This document shows positions 43,601 through 54,666 of a DNA stretch of 64,000 nt, piece by piece. Below the pieces are notes generated by a model. That model had not been told where the DNA came from and did no database searches. It saw nothing but the letters and a program-made list of their open reading frames with translations. Location: positions 1,139,237-1,203,236 of the forward strand of contig ML133411.1 in assembly GCA_003864495.1 (NCBI GenBank), given 5' to 3'. The position numbers and the translations under genes were made by a program. The stretch's first letter is position 1. The number at the start of each line of letters is the position of its first letter. The DNA comes from Nemopilema nomurai (Eukaryota; Cnidaria; Scyphozoa; Rhizostomeae; Rhizostomatidae).

Positions 43601-45219
43601 TTCTCCAAAACTATATTAGATACGTAACTCAAACTTTTTGTAGGCTTTAATTGTATTCCATCACACAGGAAAATGCTGAGTATATGAAGTTTTTCAATTG
43701 CAAAGCTTCAATTTCTTACAACAGATCGAAGCAGCTTTACTTTAGTAAATTCGACAACTTTTCAAGGGTAACACAGATTTAAACGGGAAAATTTCTCAGA
43801 AAAAATATTTTAATTATGAAATCAATCAATATTCCTGTTCATTAGGCAAAAGGGTCTTGAAATTCACTTCAGGTTTATCAAATTGTTAACAGTTTCTTTA
43901 AAAATGCGATTGTTGACGCTGAATGTCGAAACTTACGAGATTTTCCGACTATATCAGATACTTTACACTTTGTACGATTGAGTTTTTCTCCAAAACTATA
44001 TTAGATACGTAACTCAAACTTTTTGCAGGCTTTAATTGTATTCCATCACACAGGAAAATGCTGAGTACATGAAGTTTTTCAATTGCAAAGCTTCAATTTC
44101 TTACAACAGATCGAAGCAGCTTTACTTTAGTAAAATTCGACAACTTTTCAAGGGTAACACAGAGTTTAAACGGGAAAATTTTCTAGAAAAAATATTTTAA
44201 TAATGAAGAAATCAATATTCCTGTTCATTAGGCAAAAGAGTCTTGAAATTCACTTCAGGTTTATCAAATTGTTCACAGTTTTCTTTAAAAATGCGATTGT
44301 ATTGACGCTGAATGTCAAAACTTGCAGAGATTTTCCGACTATATCAGATACTTTACACTTTGTACGATTGAGTTTTTCTCCAAAACTATATTAGATACGT
44401 AACTCAAACTTTTTGTAGGCTTTAATTGTATTCCATCACACAGGAAAATGCTGAGTACATGAAGTTTTTCAATTGCAAAGCTTCATTTCTTACAACAGAT
44501 CGAAGCAGCTTTACTTTAGTAAATTCGACAACTTTTCAAGGGTAACACAATTTAAACGGGAAAATTTCTCAGAAAAAATATTTTAATTATGAAATCAATC
44601 AATATTCCTGTTCATTAGGCAAAAGGGTTTGAAATTCATTTCAGGTTTATCAAATTGTTAACAGTTCTTTAAAAATGCGATTGTTGACGCTGAATGTCGA
44701 AACTTTACGAGATTTTCCGACTATATCAGATACTTTACACTTTGTACGATTGAGTTTTTCTCAAAACTATATTAGATACGTAACTCAAACTTTTTGCAGG
44801 CTTTAATTGTATTCCATCACACAGGAAAATGCTGAGTACATGAAGTTTTTCAATTGCAAAGCTTCAATTTCTTACAACAGATCGAAGCAGCTTTACTTTA
44901 GTAAAATTCGACAACTTTTCAAGGGTAACACAGAGTTTAAACGGGAAAATTTTCTAGAAAAAATATTTTAATAATGAAAGAAATCAATATTCCTGTTCAT
45001 TAGGCAAATAGAGTCTTGAAATTCACTTCAGGTTTATCAAATTGTTCACAGTTTTCTTTAAAAATGCGATTGTATTGACGCTGAATGTCAAAACTTGCAG
45101 AGATTTTCCGACTATATCAGATACTTTACACTTTGTACGATTGAGTTTTTCTCCAAAACTATATTAGATACGTAACTCAAACTTTTTGTAGGCTTTAATT
45201 GTATTCCATCACACAGGTA
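40560..45219 (+). repeat. Satellite of ~387-bp monomers in an alternating A/B dimer
   Basis: The landmark CTTTAATTGTATTCC recurs 12 times, at about 40930, 41317, 41703, 42090, 42477, 42866, 43251, 43642, 44029, 44417, 44801 and 45191, i.e. every 384-391 bp. Monomers alternate: TTTTTGCAGGC with GAGTACATGAAG, then TTTTTGTAGGC with (mostly) GAGTATATGAAG. GACGCTGAATGTCGAAACTTACG likewise alternates with GTCAAAACTTGCAG. So the higher-order unit is a dimer of about 775 bp repeated about six times. Short ORFs of 63-70 codons recur but look incidental. Confidence 0.92.
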
Positions 45220-45487
45220 AATGCTGAGTTGGACTCACACCAGTATTCGAGGGGGATAAGCCAAAAACCTTTGCTTCTCGTTATTTCACGAGCAGATCTT
45301 AGTCAAACAGCAAAGAGATTGATTGTTAATTTTAGTATTTCTTTATCAGTAAATTCAATTTAGTTTACAACGACATCTATTCTTTATTGCAAACATGTAA
45401 ATCCACATCGCAAATGATTTAGGAAAAGCTGGTTATTGGCAAGTACCTGGTGAGGAGACATCCATACTGCAATCTGCGAGCATAGTC
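45220..45487. other. Spacer after the satellite
   Basis: The array stops within its landmark segment at about 45219. The spacer has a short open stretch reading towards 45488 but no clear start or promoter. Confidence 0.4.
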
Positions 45488-45883
45488 ATGAATTTTTCAA
45501 GACCATTAGCCTATTTCCTAGGTTTAGAAGGTGATCTTGAAATAGTAAAACCATCAAACAAAGTTCGTAATCTTGATGTGTTGAAGATTCCTAAATACCA
45601 ACCACACGATAACATCTTCTCCGGGCAATACATGACAATGTGTATATACAATAAAACTAACATCGTTCTATTCACCAAAACAATATATTGGAAAGACATC
45701 GATTACTGTGAAGACAAGGCCTGTAATATGAGTAATAAAATTTGTCTAACGTTAAATAGTAGAAGTTTGAATTTACAAAACCATATAGCAAATGTTATAA
45801 AATGTAGTATGATTGGATGCATTTTATTTCCGAAGAAAGAAATAAGTATAAATAAAGGTATCTTTTCCGTATTAGTCCAGTAA
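45488..45883 (+). CDS. Unknown 131-residue ORF
   Basis: Starts at the ATG at 45488 (M-N-F-S-R-P-L-A-Y-F-L-G-L-E-G). An L-A-x-x-L-G-[FL]-E start is seen in an uncharacterised protein family that travels with Polinton-like ATPases in invertebrate genomes, which would tie it to the ATPase on the far side of the satellite. That link is from memory of the pattern and is weak. The middle has M-T-M-C-I-Y-N-K-T-N and C-E-D-K-A-C. No membrane segment. The ORF is intact, but downstream sequence to 46402 shows no further gene. Confidence 0.35.
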   Translation: MNFSRPLAYFLGLEGDLEIVKPSNKVRNLDVLKIPKYQPHDNIFSGQYMTMCIYNKTNIVLFTKTIYWKDIDYCEDKACNMSNKICLTLNSRSLNLQNHIANVIKCSMIGCILFPKKEISINKGIFSVLVQ

Positions 45884-46402
45884 AACTAAGTCAAAAAATG
45901 GTCGAACCTCAAACAAATTGCAACAGAAACGAAATAATGGTTGTTTGGCTAATTAAACTATGCTCTATAACATATGAAAAGTCCTAAGAAATTCTAGAAG
46001 TGGAAAGTGTCCAAATTGCCAGCTGAATTAAGGTGGTTTAGCTAAAAAAATTTCATGGATTTTAAACGTAGAAGTCAAAGTCCAGAAGGCATATGGGTTT
46101 ACAATGACTCTCGTAGTATTTCCATTAAATCTACCAAGATAATTACCCACTCTTGAATAGATATTTATTCAACATCGTGCTTACTTAATTGTGATGTTTA
46201 CTTTATTTGGGGAAGTCCTCTCGAACCATTTCAAAACAAATCTTGGTGAAGGAGCTGTTGCGATCAAGCATATGATCAAATTGCATGTTGACCTTGAATC
46301 TGGACCAGAGAACCTGTTTGTTGCTTGCGTTATTTCTTCTTTGTGCAGATAATAAAACGAAGTCTACAACCGGCAAAATGGTCTGCATGACAGTTACGTA
46401 AG
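45884..46402. other. Intergenic stretch before PIN-family copy 3
   Basis: No gene supported. No inverted partner of the 49.3-50.3 kb region was found, so ends of a mobile element could not be placed around copy 3. Confidence 0.4.
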
Positions 46403-49317
46403 ATGGAGTGTGTTATCTGCAGAAAACCAATCCTGAACATAGCAGCAGGTGTCGTTCTTCGTCAGAAAGGTGCAAATGGAATCAACAACGCAAGTGAAGA
46501 GCGAGGCGACGTGATAAATGTTACTGCTGGTCAATCAGTTCACAAGGATTGTCGTGCAAATTTCACAAAGCCACAAAATATAGCAGCGGCTGCAAGAGAG
46601 ACCTCCCAAGCAGGGGGCAAGCGTTTACTTCGATCTGAAGCTCAGAAATTCAACTTTAAAGAGCACTGTCTGTTTTGTGGTGAGGGGGACCGCTACCAAG
46701 GGAAGAAGAAGGACTTTTCTCTTGTACCGGTGAGGACCTTCGAATTTCAGAATACAGTTTCCGAAATATGCAATGAAAGAAATGATGAATGGACAAGAAA
46801 GGTCGCTGAGAGAATTGAATCGGCTATTGATCTTCACGCTGCAGATGCTTTGTACCACCAAAAATGCAGTGTAAACTTTAGGACAAGAAAAGGAATCCCT
46901 TTAGTTTTCACATCAAATCAAGAAGGCGCAACACCTCAAAAGAAGACGAAGCGTGGCAGACCACTGGAAGAAATGCAAAATTATGCCTTTGAAAGGGCTA
47001 TGGAATTTTTTGAACAAAATGACGAGGAACAGCTCACCGTTAAATATTTGGTTGAAAAAATGGCTGACTTCCTTCAGGAATCTAAAACTTCTTCATACAG
47101 TGCTGTATACATGAAGAAGAGGATCAAAGAACGTTTCGGAGAAGATGCTATTTTCACAGAGCTGGATGGAAGAACTGATGTTGTAACCATGCGACCCTTT
47201 GCTGCAAAAATTCTGCAAAAGTTCTATAATGAGCCAAAATTCTGCAAAAGTTCTATAATGAGCCAAAGAAGGAGGACGTTAAGGAAAAAGAGATGAGAAT
47301 TGTTAAAACAGCGCCAACATGCCTAAAGAATGCCATTAAGTCATGTCCCACCTCAAAGGAATATTATGCAAGCAACAGTGATATATCATCTATGGAAAAT
47401 GCAATGTCCTACCTACCAGAGTCACTGATCTTGTTACTTGACACAATTCTTGTTGGAAAAGATAAAAAAAGTAAGATTGCCTCAATTGGTCAAGCAATCA
47501 TGCAGGCGGCGAGACCTAGAACATTGATTGCACCTTTACAACTTGGTCTTGGGGTTCAAATGCACCACCACTTTGGATCGAGATTTCTGGTCGACTCACT
47601 TCATAGGCATGGATTTTGTTGCTCCTATTCAGAAGTGCAAGCTTACGAAAGGAGTGCAGCTATCAAATATGGAGTTGAGCTGAGTATCCCTGAGGGACAA
47701 ACGCTAGTTCAATATGTTGCAGACAACGTCGATCACAACATTAGAACTATTGACGGAAGAAATACTTTTCATGGAATGGGAATAATTGCCACTATCACCC
47801 CAAGGAGTGCAGCCCGTCCTTCAACATTTATCCCAAGGCGATGCAACATATCATCTGATGAAATAGCAGCCATCGGTGCAATTAACATCAGGCAGTACAA
47901 TATAGCCAATAACCAACTCAACATCAGGTACGATCAGTTGCTCTCGAATGAAATTGTTGATCCAACATCAAAATTGGATCTCTTATGGCAAGTTTCTTGG
48001 TTGCTGAACCCAAGAAGGCCATCATGGTCTGGAACAATGCAATGGTGCCACCAGGGGGAGTATCCAGGCAAGTCATCTGTTATCTTTTTGCCAATGATCG
48101 ATTTGGATCCCAGCAATGTCCCTTGTATTCACTCTACCTTAGACTTTGTTTCTCGCCATGCCAAAAAATATGATGTGACACCGATTCTCACTTCTGATCA
48201 GCCGCTATGGCGGAAAGCCATTTGTATCATCAAAGGGGAGCCAATTGATAGCCCTTTGCATCAAATAATTTTGCGACTTGGAGCTTTTCATACAGAAATG
48301 AGTTTCCTCGGAAGTATTGGATACCTCATGAGAGGGTCAGGATTGCAAGAATCTCTCGAGGTTATATATGCTGATAATGTTGTCCCACATATTCTCACTG
48401 GTAAAGCTATCTCCCGAGCAGTACGTGGCCATCAGTTAGTCGAAACAGCTCTTAATGCTATTTTGTTATCGAAAGCCTGTGATGTACCATTGCCTACAGA
48501 TGCTGACAGAGAGCAGGATGCTGCCGATACAAAAGGAGAGGCTCCAGAGGCTCAACAGCGTGACAGAGGTGCAGAGGCAGCTGCTGAGTTAGAAACCCCA
48601 GAAGTATCCAGTGATTTGTGGAATTTGAAAGATATGTTTGAGTCATTGATGCAAGGAAGGGTTTCTATGGGATATGTTTGTCAATCACATGATCTTCAGG
48701 ATGTAAGGCAGAAGATACTCGATGCCAAATCGTCTTCAAGCAATTCTAGGACAGGAAAGCTTTGGTTGCAGTACCTTGAAATGATAGAGATTCTTCGCAC
48801 ATTTATCAAAGCTGAGAGGACTGGAGATTGGAACCTGCACTTGCAAACTGTTCAAGCTATGTTGCCTTACTTTGCCGCCTCGGGACACAACCTCTACACC
48901 AAGAGTGCACGAATATATTTGCAAGAAATGAGCAAGCTAAAGGATGATCATCCACGTGTCCATGATGCCTTTGAGAAGGGATTCCATGTTATCAGACGCT
49001 CTGATCGTTATTGGGCTGGATTATCCTCAGACCTCATCATAGAACAAGTTTTGATGCGAAGCCTTAAAACCTCTGGTGGCTTGACAAGAGGAAGGGGAAT
49101 GTCCGAAACACAGAGGCTGATCTGGTTGTTATCCATGCCAGCAACTACTGAGATCAATGAAGCTATGCAAGAGTTTACTGAAGTTACTTTCAGCAGCAGT
49201 GAGCAACATAAAGATACGTCAGAAGCGAGAATTAGCAGAGATTTGAAAGACACAAATTCACTTCTTTCATTCTTTCAATCACATTTTGGGTGGACAAAAT
49301 TAAGAGGGGAGATGTGA
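46403..49317 (+). pseudogene. PIN-family gene, copy 3, lacking the nuclease part
   Basis: The ATG at 46403 opens with C-V-I-C ... V-H-K-D-C (residues 4 to about 50) and C-L-F-C ... Y-H-Q-K-C (about 46675-46870), the same paired modules as copies 1 and 2. A 29-bp tandem duplication at about 47217-47275 shifts the frame; coding resumes in the frame that includes the ATG at 47293. The middle matches copy 2: D-N-V-D-H-N (about 47720), F-H-G-M-G-I and L-G-A-F-H-T-E-M-S-F ... M-R-G-S-G (about 48280-48340). It ends at 49317 after an acidic Gln/Glu-rich insert and S-F-F-Q-S-H-F-G-W, with none of the PIN or CXC motifs. Either a truncated copy or a second architecture. Confidence 0.72.
47217..47277 (+). 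repeat. 29-bp tandem duplication causing a frameshift
   Basis: A 29-base block starting AAAATTCTGCAAAAG and ending TAATGAGCC occurs twice in a row. 29 is not a multiple of 3, and the frames before and after differ by exactly this amount. Confidence 0.88.
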
Positions 49318-49795
49318 TGATTGTGTTATTGTTAACTGTTTAAATAGAATAACCCCAAGGGGACTTTATGCTCGTGCATAGTTGTTTACGACAGTTTTTT
49401 ATTTGTCCTTCGAAGTTGAGTGTTCTGAAAATCAGACGCATTGTTTTTCATGTCTCTTTTTGCTAGGCCATGTTTTAAGGAAAAACAACAGTTGGGTACA
49501 CAAAACATGAGGCTGAGGAACCAGTGGCTAGCCTACAAATTCGAGCTTCATAAATTTAAAGCAAAGCACAAAAAATAGGTATTTTATGTTCCATATTTTC
49601 TCATGTTCCTGTTTTTGTTAGGGTAACAAGTTGCAATTACCAGGAAGAAGCCAAGACAACAACCAGGAAGCCCAGCGAGTAACAACTTGAAGAAAGGGCA
49701 CAAATTCATTCTGGACCGTCCAAGGAACAACCAAATTGACGAATTAAACTAATGCATATACTCTTAGGTGCCAATAAATCCTCAACCTAGGATCA
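49318..49795. other. Downstream flank of copy 3
   Basis: No supported gene. An acceptor-like TTGTTAG near 49620 opens a short frame of about 20 codons that I do not trust. Confidence 0.35.
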
Positions 49796-49799
49796 CTCT

Positions 49800-50046
49800 C
49801 TTTTTTTTAATTTTGAGTACCGTACCTTGCCTCCAAATTTGTTTGGCGATATGGGCGACCAAATTTTGTCTTGTATTGGTCACCACCGTTCAAGCCATAA
49901 TGATCTGTACGCATTTAGGGATAGAGCCTACTTCCTCCACCACACTTTCATCACTCAGTGCTACAGCACATTGATCAATCTCTGTGCAGCAGCTACATCC
50001 CTTTGGCTTTGTCAAATTGGTAACTTTGCAATGACCACATTTACAC
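49800..50046 (-). pseudogene. P2RX7_C-like gene, second exon
   Basis: On the minus strand the exon begins after TTTTAG at 50047. Joined to the first exon it reads W-C-K-C-G-H-C, then C-S-C-C-T-E-I-D-Q-C and later I-P-K-C, the cysteine pattern of the P2X7 C-terminal ballast domain family (P2RX7_C), which in invertebrates exists as stand-alone multi-copy genes. The frame hits a TGA at about 49900. A neighbouring frame continues with Y-K-T-K-F-G-R-P-Y-R, so a small shift near 49915-49935 is likely. In P2X7 the domain binds zinc and guanine nucleotide; the role of the free form is unknown. Confidence 0.6.
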
Positions 50047-50559
50047 CTAAAATAAAACAATTATTTAATTTTTATTTCTTTATGTGACAAAAGAAATTTG
50101 ACTATTGTTACTCTGTTTGAAGAAGTACTAGAGAGAAGGCTTTCACACTGCTACGATTTTTCACATTTTTGGTGTGGTTTGGTTGTGTTTATTCTCGTGT
50201 ATGTATAAGTAATGAGTTGTAAAAATCTGTAAGTAACGTCTTACAAAATTCAGTAGAGTGTATATTTTGTTATTTATATAGTATGTATAGGCTTAAAGAG
50301 GAAATGAAACCAAATTTTTTATTTTAAATTCTGAATCCCCGTAATGAATTACCTTATAACCCAGAATTTCAATGTGTTTAGAGAAATTTTGGCTAAACTA
50401 CGAGGGCAATACTGACTTGAATTTTTCAATCAAAAAGTGGCACCGGTGCGCCCTGTTTAACTAGCCTCGTTTTGAATGTTGTGACGTAAAGTTATGGACA
50501 CGCGCAGCGTTTCGTAATATTTACATCCCGTTTCTACGTACTGAAACTTTAGATTAGCT

Positions 50560-50870
50560 ATGGAGCCAGGTAACAAAACCAAGGTTCGTGGTGGTCTACG
50601 ATGTGTTGTACACACTCTAGACAATAAAAAGCTGTTGTAATGACAGTTATACCAAGGGTTTAAACACCCATCGCTTTCCAAAGACCCTACTGTACGCCGG
50701 CAGTGAACTAAATTTGTTAGAAAGCGTAGGCCAAATTTTGACCAAAGCTACTTTTCAAACCCCGTCCTTTGCTCAGATCATTTTGAACCAGGTTGCTATA
50801 CAAGGAGCGTAGCTAGTCTACTAGAGGGGGACGACGTTTCACAAACAAAAAGTTTTTACAACGAGATGCT
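50560..50870 (+). pseudogene. THAP-domain remnant of the Kolobok-like element
   Basis: Plus-strand pieces in shifting frames give L-R-C-V-V-H-T, then H-P-S-L-S-K-D-P-T-V-R-R, K-F-V-R-K-R-R-P-N-F, and V-L-C-S-D-H-F-E-P-G-C-Y. The ends of this set are the C...C-x2-H halves of a THAP zinc finger. At least two stops (for example TAA near 50638) break it. An open piece at about 51668-51905 (C-G-F-C-C-G-Y ... A-C-Q-D-C) and an acidic ORF at 52128-52240 probably belong to the same dead transposase. Confidence 0.55.
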
Positions 50871-51376
50871 GTTCTGCATACGTTCTGGCATTATACGTTC
50901 TGGCATTATACCAGAAATGAAGGAAATTCAACCTCTCAGTCTAAACGGGAAAAAAGAAAGGTAAGATTTAATTTTTTTGCCTATTTCATTTTCAATATAT
51001 TCCTTTAATTAATGTGTAAATAAAGCAAAATATACGATACATAAAATGACAAGGTTAACTACAATATATAAACGTGGAGCTCACGTTTAAATCTTCCCCC
51101 TCAAAATAAGTAGATTGGGTACAACAGAATAAAAGTAAACACAACTCGCTACTTTTTGTCTATTTAAACAAAACAATTGGTTTTATCAAAATCTCAACGT
51201 GATAAAAGTTTTCATAACAAACAATTGGTGTTTATTGTGACATATTTTTTAGAATGTTGGCATTGCAATTAAAAAACAACATTTTGTATCTTCTACAAAG
51301 TCGAGCCCTTCCAATTTGAAGGTTTACAAAATACATATATGCATATAGAACATTTATCAAATTGTATAGATTCACC

Positions 51377-51622
51377 CAGGGCGCAGCCAAAAGGATTAGT
51401 TCTTGCTGACAAAAAGGGTGTATCTCACTCATTAAGGGTGTGGTCAAAAGATAAATACTCTCATATAAAGGCTGCTTTTATGTGTTTCTGTTTCAAATGT
51501 TAGTATGTTATAATTGTTGCAAAAAAGTTACAGGTAGAGTATCCAGCAAGTTTTCTGGCAAAAATAACCAATGTAGGGGGGGGGGTACCACACCTACCAA
51601 ACCCCCTTTGGTGACGCCCCTG
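51377..51622. mobile_element. hAT-type MITE inside the Kolobok-like element
   Basis: Ends CAGGGCGCAGCCAAAAGG (51377) and, reversed, CAGGGGCGTCACCAAAGG (ending 51622) bracket 246 bp of non-coding DNA. Flanks are GATTCACC and GATTCCAT, an imperfect 8-bp TSD. Confidence 0.5.
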
Positions 51623-53494
51623 GATTCCATAAATGTAGTGGCCCAAATTCACATTCTGTTTTTCAGGGTGTAAGAGATACAATACAATGTGGCTTCTGTT
51701 GCGGATACACAAATGGAACTATTCAAGAGCAATTATTCGACGAAGCAACATCTTCTAAAACTGATAAATGGCAGACAGTCTTTACAGAAACCAGCATGGA
51801 AGCAACTTCATTTCCAGATGTGTCAAGTTTAGCCTGTCAAGATTGCAAGGTGAAAACCTTGAGATTGAAAAACTTGAGTGAATCGCCAAAATCTGAAAAT
51901 AATTAGACAGAAAAGGAAATTAACAAGTCAAAATAATGTAAGTTCGCTTTGCACAATAACATTTGCTGATATGCCAAATTTAAATTCCATTTCATTTCCA
52001 TATAAATTACTTTTTGTAACCCTTTTCTCATTTATGCTTTGTTTGTAGGCAATCAATTATCCAAAATGTAAAATAAAGAAATTCAGCGAGTCAAAACAAG
52101 GACAGCCAACTAAGCCCAGGTAAAACATGGAAGTTGAAGAGGAAGACAGTGATTCTGATTCCTACAAAAGTTTCGCTGAAAATGATGAGGAGTGGAATCC
52201 AGAAAGAGATGAGGATGAATTTGAAGACAGAGAAGAATAATTTGTAAATGAGGGAGAAATAGAATGTGTGAAAATTATGACTATGAAAGAGTAACCAATG
52301 AAACAAGAGGAAACATTAGGTAAAACTATCATGATGACATCATTGCATAATTATATGATAGAAAAGGTATGAACAAGTCACATAATAGGTAATATTATCC
52401 ACCAAACTGTAATACTTTAATACTGTAATACTGGGGAGATTTGACAACTTGTTGAACTTGTAAACAAAAGAAAATCCATGGTAGAAATGATTACAGCTCT
52501 CAAATATCTGATTAAGATAAAACTGCCAAAACTATTTCCTTTTAAAACTATCAATCATATACATGACTTGCTTCATTATAAGATAATTTGTTTTGTTACT
52601 TACTCGTGTAGGCTTGCCTTCCTGTGATACTCCCCTGTCTGTCCCTTCGCAGTGGCCAACATTCCGAAACACAGTTGTATTTGACATGGCAAAAAATCTT
52701 CATGTTGTGCAATACATATTTGTTTAATGCTTTCGTCCAATACAAGTTAACCCAGTGCAGCATCTGCACTCCAAAGCACCAACAAGATGATAAATTTCAT
52801 ATTTTCAACATCTACACCTGCAAAAAAAAGCCATAATGCCATAGTCATAATCAATTAAGTTTACGATGGTGCGACCCTCCGGGCCTGGCCTAGGCACTGT
52901 ACATGACGCTTGCTAATTTCGGTTGATACCTACAGTATTTAGATATCATTTAAACTAAAGATAACGAGTTTTAAACATATATGCGACATTTATGGAATAA
53001 ACTTACCATGAACTAACTTCTGTTTTTTGTTCGTATCGCTCTCGCAAAATTGCCGGGGTTAGGCCGTCGTGACCTAGGTTATCCTCGTCGCTACTTGATT
53101 CCGTGTCTGCCGAATTGGTATGGCCTGGCAGGAACACAGTAAACAGCAACTGCCCCCTCTTCTTCTTCGGAAACTCCTAAGCTAGTGTCACTTTCGTCCA
53201 ATATGGTGAGAATTGAAAGTCAAAAACTAAACATGCGATCACCAACTCTGCCAGAAAATTTGTTGTCCTCGAACATGCGCGCTTCGTGTCCATAACTTTA
53301 CGTCACAGCTCGCTAGTGTCTAGTCCCCCTTCGCCATTTTTTGGTTGAAAAATTATTGACAGTTTAGCGGTGTTTAAGTTAGTTTTTAATAGTCTTCTTG
53401 CTTGAAATAGCTAATGCGAACTATTTTTCCTACACAATTGTGGGTGGAGAAATCGATTAAACGCATAAAAAAAATGGTTTCATTTCCTCTTTAA

Positions 53495-54060
53495 TTGTGT
53501 GATTTCTCTTTCATCTTGGTAAAACGTCATGATATTGTGAAACCACTTTGATTGTAAACCTTATTGTATTTATCATGGAAATTTGAAAATCACAATAAAC
53601 TGATGATAAACAAATTCACAATCAATGTTAAGAAAGTGTGTTATATTCTTTGGAAATTTTCTGAGAATAGCCATCTCTCTCTGCTTTCGAAAGGATGATG
53701 TATTCACCTGACAACGGTTACAGTGTTAATGGTAGTCTATGGTGGTTGCGTTCCACAAAGGGAAAAAAAGGATTCTTGACAAAATGTCCACCTACCTACC
53801 CTAGTACACAAGAATAGGCCCCACAATATTAAATAAAAACTGCAATAAAAAAATCAGAACGGCATTTAAATAATGCCATCTTACTCCATTATTCAATTAA
53901 ACGTCTACAAATTAAGCCACATTGAAATCATAGAGGTCTAGGAAAGGAAATGTTGTTTTACTTTAGGATTTTTGCAGACTTTAGTCCAAAGAGGCCTAAG
54001 CATGTTTCACAGCGAACCAGCAAAAATACTAACGTGTTAATACTCTGGCCTTAAAATGAC
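53495..54060. other. Intron sequence of the P2RX7_C-like gene
   Basis: No coding signal between the right TTAA of the Kolobok-like element and the donor site at 54064. Confidence 0.45.
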
Positions 54061-54284
54061 TTACCAAGCTGCACTGCCATTGAGTCTTTCGTTTAGTAAT
54101 GACTCCTTCTCCTGTGCTCTTGCTCTCAACATGTTGTTGCTTCGGAGCCACTCTTCATCCACTAAAAGTTCCCCTGAATATGGGTTAAGCCTGGTTCCCA
54201 TATAATCCTAAGACTGTCGCAGACGGTCTGAGACGATCTGCGGCACTCTAAAAGTTTTAATGGGAACATAAATCTTAAGGCATA

Positions 54285-54402
54285 TGCGACGATCTGCGAC
54301 GATCTGCAACGATCTGCGACGGTCTGCAACGATCTGCGACGGTCTGCAACGATCTGCGACGGTCTGCAACGATCTGCGACGGTCTGCAACGATCTGCAAA
54401 AA
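54285..54402. repeat. Six or so ~19-bp subterminal repeats (GATCTGCGACGGTCTGCAAC)
   Basis: Tandem GATCTGCRACGGTCTGCAAC units lie near the left end of Harbinger 2, with related GTCGCAGATC copies near the right end (about 58715-58805). Likely transposase or MADF binding sites. The Arg-rich translations across them are artefacts. Confidence 0.85.
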
Positions 54403-54666
54403 GTTGAACATGTTCAACTTTTTTTTTACCTTGCGGTACCTTCCTGGCGCTTCCAAAATCATATGGGAACATGGGTCGCAGACGATCTGCGATGATCTGT
54501 AGCGCGCCCTTTTTGACAAATACCCACGTGCATTCTGTCGTCCAATCAAAACCTCTTCTCTTGTAAAATTCCGCGCTTTTTCCTTTGTGTTGCAACACCT
54601 GTCATTTCTTCCTTGCAATCAAAACAAAATGGCAGTGCAAATTGAGAATGAATTGACAACGAAACA

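Larger units (their letters stand above)
50297..53490. mobile_element. Kolobok-like DNA element with THAP remnant
   Basis: Inverted ends AGAGGAAATGAAACCA (50297 onward and, reversed, up to 53490) are flanked by TTAA at 50293-50296 and 53491-53494. Further in, GTGACGTAAAGTTATGG at about 50481 and its reverse complement at about 53284-53306 form subterminal inverted repeats. A degraded THAP domain lies near the left end. TTAA duplication plus THAP is the combination described for Kolobok transposons; piggyBac also uses TTAA but has no THAP. It lies in the intron of the P2RX7_C-like gene, and contains a small hAT-type MITE. Confidence 0.72.

Noticed and set aside
41876..44394. Recurring 63-70 codon ORFs in the satellite
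   Set aside because: They recur because the monomer recurs; alternate monomers and indels break them, and no promoter or conserved coding pattern is evident.
40560..45219. CRISPR-like array
   Set aside because: The monomers are about 387 bp and contiguous, with no short repeat-spacer structure, in a eukaryotic context.
50297..53490. piggyBac assignment from the TTAA target
   Set aside because: The only coding remnant is a THAP finger, which fits Kolobok rather than piggyBac.
54162..54618. Arg/Asp-rich ORFs (A-D-R-R-R-S-L-Q-T-V) in several frames
   Set aside because: They are translations of the subterminal tandem repeats of Harbinger 2.
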